A stretch of DNA of 46,260 bases, taken from Alphaproteobacteria bacterium (lineage in GTDB: Bacteria; Pseudomonadota; Alphaproteobacteria; Micropepsales; Micropepsaceae). Below the pieces are notes generated by a model that was not told the DNA's origin, did no database searches, and saw only the letters and a program-made list of their open reading frames with translations. Location: assembly GCA_015654635.1 (NCBI GenBank), contig JAATGP010000080.1, forward strand, positions 1 to 46,260, in the 5' to 3' direction. Position numbers and translations under genes: made by a program. This document shows, in pieces, positions 30,695-39,660 of this stretch; the first letter of the stretch is position 1; every line of letters begins with the position of its first letter.

Positions 30695-31945
30695 TCACGC
30701 CGTACGACGCCCGCGATAGTCCAAAAGCGCCGTCATATTTTTGCTTTCGATTTCTGCGAATGCGGCCAGGGCGCCCTCGCCGCGCAGCGCAAGGTCGGGT
30801 GCAAGACCGTCGGCGAGTCGCTCGATCTGCATGTTGTTCCACGCCAGGACGTGAAAAATGCTGAGTGACGCCTCCGGCGATAGTAAGCTGTCGATTTCTC
30901 CGGCGAGCACACGGTGCGGGGCTTGCGGATCGGCGATCAGCGGCCGGCCGAGGCCGACGACGTCGAGGTCCCGCCCCAGCGCATCGGTCATACCGGCGAC
31001 ACTGCGAAAGCCGCCCGTTACCATTACCGGCATACGCGCCACATCTCGCACGGCGCCAGCAAGTGCCACAAAATAAGCCTCACGCGCCGAGCGGGAGACG
31101 TAATGACCGTCTTCGCCCTCCTCTTTGAGGGTAACGCCGACGACCTTGGGCTGCTCCAGCGTGCCGCCCGATAGCTCCAGCAAATCAAGACCCGTATTGT
31201 TCAGCCGCTTTACCAGTTCCACGCACTCCGCGTTGGTAAAACCGCCTCTCAAAAAATCGGAGGTATTGAGCTTGATACCGATGGGAAATTGCGATCCTAC
31301 CGCGTCGCGGACGGCGGCAATCACCTCAAAGAGGAAACGGGCACGATTTTCGAGCGAGCCACCCCAGGTATCGCTTCGCCTGTTCGTCAGTGGGCTGAGA
31401 AACTGCGAGATGAGATACCCATGGGCTGCATGTAGCGACAGCCCCATGAAGCCGGCGCGTTTCACCTCCTTCGCGGCAAAAGCAAATTGTGCGATGGCAT
31501 GGCGGATCTCGTCCTCACCCATCGGCTTGGGTTTGGCAAAGCTGAATCCAGCCTCCCGAATGATATCAATCTCGACATCGGACGGTGACAATGGCGCAGC
31601 ATTGATATGGCTGCTGACCTGCCGCCCGGTGTGGCTGATTTGCGCCCAGAAATGGGCGCCGCCCGATTTGCCGACGGCAGCCAGCCGCGCGAGTTGCGTC
31701 TGGCCGCTTTCGTCATCGATCACGATGTTGTTCGGTCGCTCCAAGTGCCAGCGATCCACCTGGATATTACCCGTCAGCAGCAGGCCCGCGCCCGACTCGG
31801 CCCAGCGCCGGTAAAGAACCTCGAGCCGGGACGTAGCATGATTGCGAACATCGGCCAGACCTTCGCTCATCGCCGACTTGGCAAGGCGATTGTTCAGGAT
31901 TGCGCCGCAAGGCAGGTGGAGCGGGCGAGCAAGCGGATGAGCCAT
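30695..31945 (-). CDS. NADH:flavin oxidoreductase, Old Yellow Enzyme family
   Basis: A 416-residue FMN-dependent TIM-barrel enzyme. Visible are NRLAKSAMSEGLAD near the N-terminus, WAQISHTGRQ, HAAHGYLISQFLSPLTNRRSD with the family histidine, GGSLENRARFLFEV and GLGRPLIADP near the end. Such enzymes reduce activated alkenes, nitro compounds and other xenobiotics. ATG 31945 follows GGAGAAAATT. It heads the operon with the SDR gene and is divergent from a TetR gene whose operators lie between them. The exact substrate is unknown. Confidence 0.9.
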   Translation of the reverse strand: MAHPLARPLHLPCGAILNNRLAKSAMSEGLADVRNHATSRLEVLYRRWAESGAGLLLTGNIQVDRWHLERPNNIVIDDESGQTQLARLAAVGKSGGAHFWAQISHTGRQVSSHINAAPLSPSDVEIDIIREAGFSFAKPKPMGEDEIRHAIAQFAFAAKEVKRAGFMGLSLHAAHGYLISQFLSPLTNRRSDTWGGSLENRARFLFEVIAAVRDAVGSQFPIGIKLNTSDFLRGGFTNAECVELVKRLNNTGLDLLELSGGTLEQPKVVGVTLKEEGEDGHYVSRSAREAYFVALAGAVRDVARMPVMVTGGFRSVAGMTDALGRDLDVVGLGRPLIADPQAPHRVLAGEIDSLLSPEASLSIFHVLAWNNMQIERLADGLAPDLALRGEGALAAFAEIESKNMTALLDYRGRRTA

Positions 31946-32016
31946 AATTTTCTCCATGCGCCACAAACTCCCCATGCCCTTGCAGGATCGCAGCAGCACC
32001 TGTATTGGTTACATGC

Positions 32017-32056
32017 GACAGTACTCGCTGTCATACTAACGACAGTGATCACTGTC
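32017..32056. promoter_or_regulatory. twin palindromic operators of the TetR regulator
   Basis: GACAGTACTCGCTGTC at 32017-32032 and the perfect palindrome GACAGTGATCACTGTC at 32041-32056 share the arms GACAG/CTGTC with a 6-base centre and have centres 24 bp apart. They lie in the gap between the OYE-SDR operon and tetR, about 30 bases upstream of tetR, where the regulator would repress both directions. Confidence 0.75.
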
Positions 32057-32086
32057 TAATGTTTTGTCAAGAGATCCGGATACGTG

Positions 32087-32743
32087 ATGGCGAAGACTTG
32101 GTCGGCAGATAATCCCAAGGCGGCTCTGATGGACCGCAAACGCGCAGTCATTGTGGAGGCTGCTCTGAAGGCTTTTCTAGACGCGGGATATGCAGAGGCT
32201 TCCGTCAACCACATCGCCGCTGCCGCCGGGGTGTCGATCAAGACCCTCTACCGGCATTTCGAGAGCAAGGACGATCTGTTCAGCGCCGTGATGCAGGTTG
32301 CTTGTGGCAAGATGCCGGGCACAGATATTGCCAAAGAGGCGGAGCCATCACCGAGTTGGTACGGCGTTCCGCCGATCGAAGCGTTTCCGCAGGCAGGGGA
32401 AGAATACCTCTTCCATGCGCTGTCGCCGGATCAGGTGGCGCTTTATCGCGTTGTCACGCGCGATGCGCACCGCTTTCCGGAACTCGGGCGGCGCTACCAA
32501 GATGCAACAACCGGTTCCCGGGACGCAAAGTTTATCGGCTACCTCGATCTCTGGGCAGCACGCGAAGGTTGGATCGTGTGCGACAAGCGCGGCGCAGCGC
32601 AGGTGTTTGCGGGCCTGCTAAAGGCGCGTATTTTTGACGAGGTTCTCTTCGAGCTTCATCAACCATCGCAAGCCGAGATCAGCGACCATGCCCGGGACGC
32701 TGCCCAGAATATGCTTTTGCTTCTGCGCGCAAAACGTCTCTAA
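32087..32743 (+). CDS. TetR-family transcriptional repressor
   Basis: A 218-residue protein with an N-terminal TetR helix-turn-helix (VEAALKAFLDAGYAEASVNH, VSIKTLYRHFESKDDLFSAV) and an alpha-helical ligand domain including the C-terminal TetR_C region. ATG 32087 overlaps a GTG three bases earlier; both follow GAGATCCGGA. It is divergent from the OYE-SDR operon across the twin palindromes, so it most likely represses that operon and itself and is released by a xenobiotic or redox-active ligand. This assignment is inference from layout. Confidence 0.92.
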   Translation: MAKTWSADNPKAALMDRKRAVIVEAALKAFLDAGYAEASVNHIAAAAGVSIKTLYRHFESKDDLFSAVMQVACGKMPGTDIAKEAEPSPSWYGVPPIEAFPQAGEEYLFHALSPDQVALYRVVTRDAHRFPELGRRYQDATTGSRDAKFIGYLDLWAAREGWIVCDKRGAAQVFAGLLKARIFDEVLFELHQPSQAEISDHARDAAQNMLLLLRAKRL

Positions 32744-33030
32744 GAATTGTGTGATCCGCCGGATTTACACTGGGCCGCACAGTAGCCGCCCTCCAGCACG
32801 GGCAACGCTATCCTCGCGGGCTTGGGGGAGCAACCATGGACTGCTGCCAAAGGGATTTGGTAACCGCGAAAACGCCCTTCCATTGACCTTCGCCGTTTTC
32901 GCAGCGACGTACGTCGTCGCTCCTTCGTACTGGCGGCAGATTTCCGCGCTCACCTTCATACCCCGCGGCTCTGTTTGGAATGTGGTACAAAGAATACCTC
33001 TGATTTCATGTTTTTTGCCGTGGGTAGCAA

Positions 33031-33447
33031 ATGCCTTGCGCCTGTGTAGAACCGGACAAATTCCCGTGTGAAGGGTGCCCCGAAAGAGCGTCCGCGCATA
33101 GCAATCATTGCCCGGCCCAATGGCTTTTTCAGCATTTCGGCGACAAGTGGACGCTCCCTATATTGGGCGCGTTACATCGCGGGCCCTTACGCTTCTCGCA
33201 ATTTCGCAGGACGCTGCCGACGCTATCCGAACGGATGCTTATCCTGACGCTCAATAAATTAGAGAGCAATGGCTTCATTGCGCGCAACAAAACCGATGGT
33301 GCGCAGCAGCAGAATACCTACATGCTCACACCGCTAAGCCGATCATTGCTGGAACAAATATCCCATCTGCATCTTTGGATGGTTGATAACGCTTCGGCCT
33401 TACAGGCGGCCCACGACGCCGTGCAGGCGTCGCAGGACAGGACTTAG
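33031..33447 (+). CDS. HxlR-family transcriptional regulator, cysteine-rich N-terminus
   Basis: A 138-residue winged-helix protein with the HxlR signature (CPAQWLFQHFGDKWTLPILG, LRFSQFRRTLPTLSERMLILTLNKLESNGFI). Before it are four cysteines (Cys3, Cys5, Cys13, Cys16; MPCACVEPDKFPCEGCPE) in addition to the usual CP of the family, which suggests redox or electrophile sensing as in HypR, although spacing differs. It is convergent with a second HxlR gene; the two stop codons overlap by three bases. Confidence 0.85.
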   Translation: MPCACVEPDKFPCEGCPERASAHSNHCPAQWLFQHFGDKWTLPILGALHRGPLRFSQFRRTLPTLSERMLILTLNKLESNGFIARNKTDGAQQQNTYMLTPLSRSLLEQISHLHLWMVDNASALQAAHDAVQASQDRT

Positions 33448-33887
33448 CGTGCAGTCACGGCGGTGTTCGATTGCATATTGTCATCGGTGCTGAGAGCCCT
33501 GGCCTGCCGGACGGCTTCGATATTGTGCTGCGACCACTGGATCAAGAGACCTAGCGGCTGGGCGAGCGAGCGCCCCAACGCGGACACTTCGTAGTGCACT
33601 TGGCGTGGGGCGGAGGGAACGACGGTCCGTGTCACCAAGCCAATCCGCACCAGCTTCTGCAAACTGCGACTGAGCATACGGCGAGAGATCGGATGCAGGG
33701 ACACTTGCACCTCGTTAAAGCGCATAGCTGAAAGTTGCAGGGTACTGAGCACAGGAAGAGTCCACCGATCCGCAAACTGACAAAAGAGCCAGTGGGTCGG
33801 GCACGGTCCAAATGCCAGCGACGCCGAGACTTCACGAGAAGACTCCAGCCCGCCCCCGCACGGCGGAACTTGACTATCGCTCTCCAT
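33444..33887 (-). CDS. HxlR-family transcriptional regulator
   Basis: A 147-residue winged-helix protein with the HxlR signature (CPTHWLFCQFADRWTLPVLS, MRFNEVQVSLHPISRRMLSRSLQKLVRIGLV). ATG 33887 is chosen because family sequence begins after a short disordered head; the frame extends to 33989 without protein-like sequence. It is convergent with the other HxlR gene, with overlapping stop codons, as if by an inverted duplication, and next to an XRE regulator on the same strand. Targets unknown. Confidence 0.85.
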   Translation of the reverse strand: MESDSQVPPCGGGLESSREVSASLAFGPCPTHWLFCQFADRWTLPVLSTLQLSAMRFNEVQVSLHPISRRMLSRSLQKLVRIGLVTRTVVPSAPRQVHYEVSALGRSLAQPLGLLIQWSQHNIEAVRQARALSTDDNMQSNTAVTAR

Positions 33888-33936
33888 TGATCTCCGTGTT
33901 CTCTGCGTCAACGCGAGACCTACAATCCAGCGGGTT

Positions 33937-34191
33937 TTAAATGCTGTCTTGTGGTGTCTCCTCGCGGAAAAACCACTGTATGGGCACACCTAAGGTCTGG
34001 GCGATTTCATACAATCGCGAGGCCGAAATGCGGGTCTGCCCCTTTTCGTATTTCTGCAACTGCTGATAGGTCACGCCCAATTTCTGGGCCAGAACGCGCG
34101 CCTCGACATCTTGGGCGAGCCGCCATTTACGAAGCCGCAGTCCAATCTGGTGATCTACCTCGGTTGGCTGTTTGGGGGATGTGGCGGTCAT
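33937..34191 (-). CDS. XRE-family helix-turn-helix regulator
   Basis: An 84-residue protein with one XRE domain (IGLRLRKWRLAQDVEARVLAQ, KLGVTYQQLQKYEKGQTRIS, ASRLYEIAQTLGVPIQWFF), the common alphaproteobacterial type with short tails. It lies upstream of the HxlR gene on the same strand by 49 bases. It has no partner toxin gene next to it, so it is more likely a stand-alone regulator than an antitoxin. Confidence 0.85.
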   Translation of the reverse strand: MTATSPKQPTEVDHQIGLRLRKWRLAQDVEARVLAQKLGVTYQQLQKYEKGQTRISASRLYEIAQTLGVPIQWFFREETPQDSI

Positions 34192-34740
34192 TAATCCATC
34201 GATGTTGTGCGCGGCTTACAGTCATCGTCTTACGCGATGCATTGGTCATATTAGCAACAAATCCCGAATTACTAGTATGGGCAAAATGAATCATTCAAAT
34301 TGCGCGTATCACATTGACCGGTCTGTTCGTCTTCCGCCACGCCGGGGCGAAGATTTGGCAACACAAGCGATGTCGCAGTTACCTCGCCTGTCACGTGACT
34401 GCCAGCGATCCATCGGACGGATATTCCGAAAAATGCGTGGTAGCAGGCGAAATCCGCGTACCCCGATTTGAATGTGACAGTTTAAGGAAGCGCCCGAACA
34501 CATCTTGTCGTTGCACACGGAATTCGCATGCCCGTTGTCTTCCCGGCGTGCCCGTTCGCAAGGCCGTAGGTAACTCCATTGTTCGTGACAATCTGTCCAA
34601 CCCATGCGGCAAAAAAAAAGCTTTTGCGATAACCACAGTTTTCTGTCGCGTAAGCCGCGCTTGATTCCTTGCTTGTAACCTGCCCCCCAATATTTGGTCG
34701 TTCACGTATCGTGTTTTCTTACGCGCCTTCGGGGGGTGAA
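34192..34740. other. intergenic region before the chemotaxis operon
   Basis: About 550 bases without a convincing gene. A run of nine A followed by GCTTTTGC near 34611-34627 is AT-rich and can form a weak hairpin. The chemotaxis operon promoter should lie here; no sigma-28 or sigma-54 pattern was recognised with confidence. Confidence 0.4.
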
Positions 34741-35064
34741 ATGTCCAATCAAGCAGATGGTACCGTGATTGAGATTGCCGGTTCGGCCGGCATTCAGAAC
34801 ATTCTCGGTATCCACGAACGCATCTTGACGGCGCTTCAAACAGACAAAATCGTCGTCCTCGATTTGGCGTGGGCTGAAGATACCGACATCGCACTCCTGC
34901 AGCTGATTGAATCGGCGCGCCGCTATGCCGTGGCGTCGAGGAAGACTCTGGTGCTGAAGCAGCCCGCCCGGCCCGATATACAATGTGATCTCGAGCGCGG
35001 GGGCTTTTTGAGCACTGACCTCGACCGCATGTTCTGGCTACAGGCAGTGGCGATCACCCCATGA
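34741..35064 (+). CDS. STAS-domain protein at the head of the chemotaxis operon
   Basis: A 107-residue protein whose core (VIEIAGSAGIQNILGIHERIL, KIVVLDLAWAEDTDIALLQL, RRYAVASRKTLVLKQP) fits the STAS domain of anti-sigma-factor antagonists. The usual phospho-Ser region (D-S/T-x-G) reads EDTDIALL, so Thr or Asp would take the place. GGGGGG lies just upstream of ATG 34741. It overlaps cheY by four bases (ATGA), so it belongs to the operon. It may regulate an adhesion or sigma switch, or bind CheA-like kinases, as in the Frz/Wsp-type systems; function unproven. Confidence 0.65.
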   Translation: MSNQADGTVIEIAGSAGIQNILGIHERILTALQTDKIVVLDLAWAEDTDIALLQLIESARRYAVASRKTLVLKQPARPDIQCDLERGGFLSTDLDRMFWLQAVAITP

Positions 35065-35426
35065 CCGCCATCTTGACCGTCGACGACTCCGCCTCCATCC
35101 GTCAAACCATAAAGATTGCCCTGACGGGTGCAGGCTATGAGGTCACAGGCGCAACCGATGGTATCGATGGTCTGCAGCATGCCGCCAACGCGCGCTACGA
35201 CCTGATTATCACCGACCTTAACATGCCCAACATGGATGGGCTCACCATGATCCGCGAGTTGCGCAAGAAGCCATCCTATACCGGCGTGCCGATCTTGTTT
35301 CTGACCACCGAGAGCTCCGACACTGCAAAGCAGCAGGCCAAGGCCGCCGGCGCCACCGGTTGGCTGACCAAACCCTTCGACGCGGGCTCACTTGTGCGCG
35401 TCGTCCAGAAGGTGCTTGCACGATGA
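35061..35426 (+). CDS. cheY: CheY-like response regulator
   Basis: A 121-residue single receiver with the CheY set: acidic DD at 8-9, phosphoacceptor Asp52 (LIITDLNMPNMDG), Thr in LFLTTES and Lys in TKPFDAG. It is phosphorylated by the adjacent CheA and acts at the flagellar motor or on another output. ATGA overlap with the STAS gene upstream and with cheA downstream shows translational coupling. Confidence 0.92.
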   Translation: MTAILTVDDSASIRQTIKIALTGAGYEVTGATDGIDGLQHAANARYDLIITDLNMPNMDGLTMIRELRKKPSYTGVPILFLTTESSDTAKQQAKAAGATGWLTKPFDAGSLVRVVQKVLAR

Positions 35427-37351
35427 GTATTACCGACCCGCTCGACGTATTTCGTGCCGAATCCCAGGAACTCCTTGAGCGCATCGAAGAAGGCTTGCTC
35501 GATCTTGAGAGGCGCCCGGACGACGGCGAAGTTATCGCCCGGGTGTTTCGCGCGCTGCATACTCTGAAGGGCTCTGGCGCGATGTTTGGCTTTGACGCTT
35601 TGGCTTCGTTCACACACCACTGCGAAAGTGCTTTTGACCGGGTGCGCAAGCGTGAGGCAGCTGCAACACCGCGATTAATCGAAGCGGTTCTCGCCGCGCT
35701 GGATCATATGCGTGCGCTGGCACAGCGCCCCGATGCGACCGCTGAGGGCGGTGAAATTCTTTTGACCAACTTGCGTCAGGCGATGGACGACGAAGGCTCC
35801 ACTAACACCCATCCCCCCTCGTCCAAAACCTGGCGCATCTTCTTTTCGCTGCCGACCGATTGCTTGATCAATGGCACACGACCGTTGGCATTGCTCGACG
35901 ACCTGCGCAACCTCGGCGAGGCTGAAATTGTGGCGGTCACAAGCAAAATCCCGGATCTGGCGCAGCTCACGCCAACGGAATGCCATTTGGCCTGGGATGT
36001 CCTGTTGGCGTCGAGCGAGCCGAAATCAGCCATCGAAGACGTGTTTCTGTTCGTTATCAGCGACATGGTGCTTGAGATCGAGGACGTGACCGACCGCGGC
36101 GACACCCTCTCCACCGCGCCACCACAGTCCGATAGTCCAGCCGAGCCGGAGAAATTCGAGACCCGCACCACGATGGCGGCGCAGACCGTTCGGGTCCCTG
36201 CCAGCCGACTTGACGAATTGCTCGATCAGGTCGGCGAATTGATGATTGCCCAATCGCGGCTCAAGCAGGCTTCCGCTGCCAGCGCCGATAGCAATCTGCG
36301 CTCCGTCGTCGAGGAGATCGAACGGCTGGCTTCGGTGTTGCGCGACTCCATGATGTTTGTGCGCATGGTGCCGATCAGCCAATTGTTCGGCCGCTTCCGC
36401 CGCCTTATCCACGATCTCGCTCTCGAGACCGGCAAGCAGATCGAATTTGCCGCAGAAGGCGAGACCACCGAACTCGACAAGACTGTGATCGAGCGCTTGG
36501 CCGATCCTTTGATCCATCTTATCCGCAATGCCGCCGATCACGGCCTGGAAAGTGCCGCCGACCGTTTGGCAGCGGGCAAAGCCCAAACAGGGCGCATCAC
36601 ATTATCGGCCCGGCAGGTCGGCGCCGAGGTCATCATCACGGTCGGCGATGATGGCCGCGGTATCGACAGGGCGCGGGTGCGTGCCAAAGCCGAGGAACTG
36701 AGGATGATCACGCCGGGCGCACAGCTCAGCGATCACGATATCTACCAACTGATCACGAAGCCGGGCTTCTCGACAGCGGCGAAGATTTCGAACCTTTCCG
36801 GCCGCGGTGTTGGCATGGATGTGGTGAAGCGCACGATCGAAGGCTTGCGCGGCACGCTCGAACTGTCGTCGACCCCAGGCGCGGGTTCTTTGGTCGATCT
36901 TCGCATTCCGCTGACACTGGCGATTATTGAAGGCCTTTTGGTTCGCGTTGGCGATGGGCGCTATGTCATTCCACTTTCCTGCGTCGAAGAGTGCATTGAG
37001 CTGTCTCCCGAGCTGGATATGCGTTCCACCGGCCGTTGCTTCGTGACGTTGCGCGATTGCCTGGTGCCGCTTCTCCGCCTGCGTGAACTCTTCGCCATCG
37101 AGAACCCACCCGATCCACACCAGAAAATCGTTGTCGTATCCACCGGTGCGGAGCGCGTCGGCCTCGCGGTCGATCAGATACTCGGCCACCACCAGACGGT
37201 CATCAAACCGCTGTCGCGTTTTCATACCAACGTCGAAATGTTTTCCGGTGCGACGATCCTGGGCGACGGCTCTGTGGCACTTATATTGGACGTCATGCAC
37301 CTGGTCGCGGAAGGCCAAAAACAGGAGGGGCAGCTTCGCGCTGCAGGTTGA
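35423..37351 (+). CDS. cheA: chemotaxis histidine kinase CheA
   Basis: A 642-residue CheA. The HPt domain (His46 in ALHTLKGSGAMFGF) is followed by a linker with a CheY-binding-like P2 region, the dimerisation domain (LDELLDQVGELMIAQSRLKQ), the HATPase domain (PLIHLIRNAADHGLE, GDDGRGID, SGRGVGMDVVKRTIEGL) and the CheW-like P5 domain. It autophosphorylates in response to receptors and passes phosphate to CheY and CheB. The start overlaps the cheY stop as ATGA. Confidence 0.96.
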   Translation: MSITDPLDVFRAESQELLERIEEGLLDLERRPDDGEVIARVFRALHTLKGSGAMFGFDALASFTHHCESAFDRVRKREAAATPRLIEAVLAALDHMRALAQRPDATAEGGEILLTNLRQAMDDEGSTNTHPPSSKTWRIFFSLPTDCLINGTRPLALLDDLRNLGEAEIVAVTSKIPDLAQLTPTECHLAWDVLLASSEPKSAIEDVFLFVISDMVLEIEDVTDRGDTLSTAPPQSDSPAEPEKFETRTTMAAQTVRVPASRLDELLDQVGELMIAQSRLKQASAASADSNLRSVVEEIERLASVLRDSMMFVRMVPISQLFGRFRRLIHDLALETGKQIEFAAEGETTELDKTVIERLADPLIHLIRNAADHGLESAADRLAAGKAQTGRITLSARQVGAEVIITVGDDGRGIDRARVRAKAEELRMITPGAQLSDHDIYQLITKPGFSTAAKISNLSGRGVGMDVVKRTIEGLRGTLELSSTPGAGSLVDLRIPLTLAIIEGLLVRVGDGRYVIPLSCVEECIELSPELDMRSTGRCFVTLRDCLVPLLRLRELFAIENPPDPHQKIVVVSTGAERVGLAVDQILGHHQTVIKPLSRFHTNVEMFSGATILGDGSVALILDVMHLVAEGQKQEGQLRAAG

Positions 37352-37869
37352 TGGCCATGAGCTTGGAACAATCCCTCGAACACGATGCAACGGGCCATTT
37401 GCAGGTTCTGACCTTCGATATGCAAGGCGAGACTTTTGCCATCGAGGCGGTGATGGTTCGCGAAATCATCGACCACATGCCCGAAACCAATGTGCCCACG
37501 GCCCCAGAAATGGTCAGCGGCCTCGCCAATTTCCGCGGCCGCGTCATACCATTGGCGGATTTGCACCACGAGTTCGGCTTTGCCGCGGCGGGCAAGACAC
37601 TCCATAGCCGCGTCATCGTGATCGAGATCGTTCTGGATGGTGAACCGACCTTGGTTGGCCTTAAGGCGGACAAGGTGCACGAGGTCACACTATTGGAACT
37701 GGCTTCGACGGAGAATCCACCACGCGTTGGCATGCGCTGGCGCCCAGACTTTATCCGTTGCATCGCCAAGCGGGCCGGCGACTTCATCATTGTGCCCGAT
37801 CTAGAACGGATTTTCGCAACCAGCTTCGAGACCGATCGATCAATAGCCCAACAATTCACCCAACATTGA
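37351..37869 (+). CDS. cheW: CheW coupling protein 1
   Basis: A 172-residue CheW-domain protein ([59 protein letters not shown]). It bridges receptors and CheA. The C-terminal part is longer than the basic domain. ATG 37351 overlaps the cheA stop (TGATG). A second, distinct CheW follows the receptor genes, so the two may serve different receptors or signalling arrays. Confidence 0.92.
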   Translation: MAMSLEQSLEHDATGHLQVLTFDMQGETFAIEAVMVREIIDHMPETNVPTAPEMVSGLANFRGRVIPLADLHHEFGFAAAGKTLHSRVIVIEIVLDGEPTLVGLKADKVHEVTLLELASTENPPRVGMRWRPDFIRCIAKRAGDFIIVPDLERIFATSFETDRSIAQQFTQH

Positions 37870-37894
37870 CGGCGATTCCTCTCGGGAGGGAACA

Positions 37895-39604
37895 ATGCGT
37901 TTTACCATCAAGCTGAAACTGGGCTTGGCCTTTGGCCTTATCACCGTCCTTCTGTTGGCCGCCTCGTATTTGGGCATTAGCAGCCTGTCGAGTTTGGACG
38001 CCACGATGGATGGCCTGATCACAGGACCCGTCGACCGTCTGAGTACCGCCAAAGAGGTGAAAATCGATCTTCTCGATATTGCCCGGGAAGAAAAAAATCT
38101 GATCCTGGAATCCGACGAAACCAAGCTTCGGGAGATTGACGAGAGAATCGCAAAACTGCGCACCGAGATCGAAGGCGATTTCGATCACGGCGAGAAGATC
38201 GCCAGTGAAAAGGGCGCAGTCATCTACAAGTCCATCCGTGACAATTGGGAACGGTTCAAACAACTCGATACCAAAATGCGCGAGTTCGCCCTTGCGAATA
38301 AAGACGACCAAGCCAAAGCACTGACCTTGGGCGAAATGGCGGTGCTCAACAACGAAAACCTGGCCCACGCGGATGAACTGGTCGGGCTGACCACCACCGC
38401 CATGAAGCAGGCTTCGGATGAAGCGGAGCAATCCTATCAATCAACCCACACCATACTAATCAGTGTGATGATCGCCGCACTCCTTATCGCTGTTGGCTCT
38501 GCCGCATGGATCATGATCTCCATCAGCGCCGGTTTACGCAGGATCACCATCGCCACAGAAGCTGTGGCGGGCGGCGACCTGACGCGTACCGTCGAAGTGC
38601 GGACCAACGACGAGATCAAGGACGTTATCGAAAAGGTCAATCTGATGGTAGAGCGCCTGCGAGACGTGGTTGGCGACGCGATTTCGGCCGCGGGGAATGT
38701 CTCCGCAGGCAGTCAGGAATTGTCGTCCGCTGCCGAGCAGGTGAGCCAGGGCGCCGCCGAACAGGCCTCATCTGCGGAAGAGGCCTCCGCTTCGATGGAA
38801 GAGATGGCAGCGAACATCAAACAGAACGCCGATAATGCCGCGCAGACCGAGAAAATCTCCAAGCAGTCGGCCAGGGACGCGGAAAGTTCCGGTTCGGCGG
38901 TCATGAAGGCCGTCGATGCCATGCGCATCATTGCCGAGAAAATCGTCATCGTTCAGGAAATCGCCCGCCAGACCGATCTGTTGGCGCTGAATGCAGCGGT
39001 GGAAGCGGCCCGTGCCGGCGAACACGGCAAGGGTTTCGCGGTCGTGGCCTCAGAAGTGCGTAAGCTCGCAGAGCGTAGCCAAACGGCGGCAACGGAAATC
39101 AGCTCGCTGTCGAGCGATACGGTGAAGGCCGCTCAGACTGCCGGCGAAATGCTCGGTAAGCTGGTGCCAGACATCCGCCGGACGGCTGAGCTGGTGGCAG
39201 AAATTTCCGCCGCTTGCCGTGAACAGGACATCGGTGCCGCTCAAATCAACGAAGCTATCCAGCAGCTCGATAAGGTAACGCAGCAAAATGCTTCGGCATC
39301 GGAAGAGATGTCTGCAACCAGCGAGGAACTCGCCTCGCAGTCCGAGGAGCTGCAGACCTCGATTGCCTATTTCCGTACAGACGACAGTACGGCACGGAGC
39401 AAGATTTCCGCATCGCGAACGCCGCAAAGGCGCGCCGCCGCCCCTGCCCGGCCGCTTAATCCCGGCAAAATCGCGTCCAAACCGATCACGCCGAAGTCTG
39501 GCAAGAGCGTCGCCGAGCAGCAGGCGCGCGCCAAAGGCTTTGCCCTCGACATGTCAAATGGCGCTCGCGACGAAGGCGATGATGGTTTCAAAGAGTACGC
39601 CTGA
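37895..39604 (+). CDS. methyl-accepting chemotaxis protein 1
   Basis: A 569-residue receptor. Membrane helix 1 ([20 protein letters not shown]) is followed by a periplasmic four-helix-bundle ligand domain (about 35-185), membrane helix 2 ([20 protein letters not shown]), one HAMP domain ([20 protein letters not shown]) and the signalling domain with the hairpin tip ([35 protein letters not shown], given in parts in the family). The C-terminus is a flexible linker ending in DDGFKEYA. It is about 57% or more identical, by eye, to the next receptor. The ligand is unknown. Confidence 0.95.
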   Translation: MRFTIKLKLGLAFGLITVLLLAASYLGISSLSSLDATMDGLITGPVDRLSTAKEVKIDLLDIAREEKNLILESDETKLREIDERIAKLRTEIEGDFDHGEKIASEKGAVIYKSIRDNWERFKQLDTKMREFALANKDDQAKALTLGEMAVLNNENLAHADELVGLTTTAMKQASDEAEQSYQSTHTILISVMIAALLIAVGSAAWIMISISAGLRRITIATEAVAGGDLTRTVEVRTNDEIKDVIEKVNLMVERLRDVVGDAISAAGNVSAGSQELSSAAEQVSQGAAEQASSAEEASASMEEMAANIKQNADNAAQTEKISKQSARDAESSGSAVMKAVDAMRIIAEKIVIVQEIARQTDLLALNAAVEAARAGEHGKGFAVVASEVRKLAERSQTAATEISSLSSDTVKAAQTAGEMLGKLVPDIRRTAELVAEISAACREQDIGAAQINEAIQQLDKVTQQNASASEEMSATSEELASQSEELQTSIAYFRTDDSTARSKISASRTPQRRAAAPARPLNPGKIASKPITPKSGKSVAEQQARAKGFALDMSNGARDEGDDGFKEYA

Positions 39605-39660
39605 CGCAAACGGAATTCGCGAACCAACAGAGATTCCTACATTCTATTTAAGGAGAGGCT

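Noticed and set aside
33937..34191. XRE protein as an antitoxin
   Set aside because: No toxin-like gene beside it; the neighbours are regulators.
34172..34664. Overlapping plus-strand frames before the STAS gene
   Set aside because: Low-complexity, Arg/Ser-rich translations without a start signal; they look like chance.
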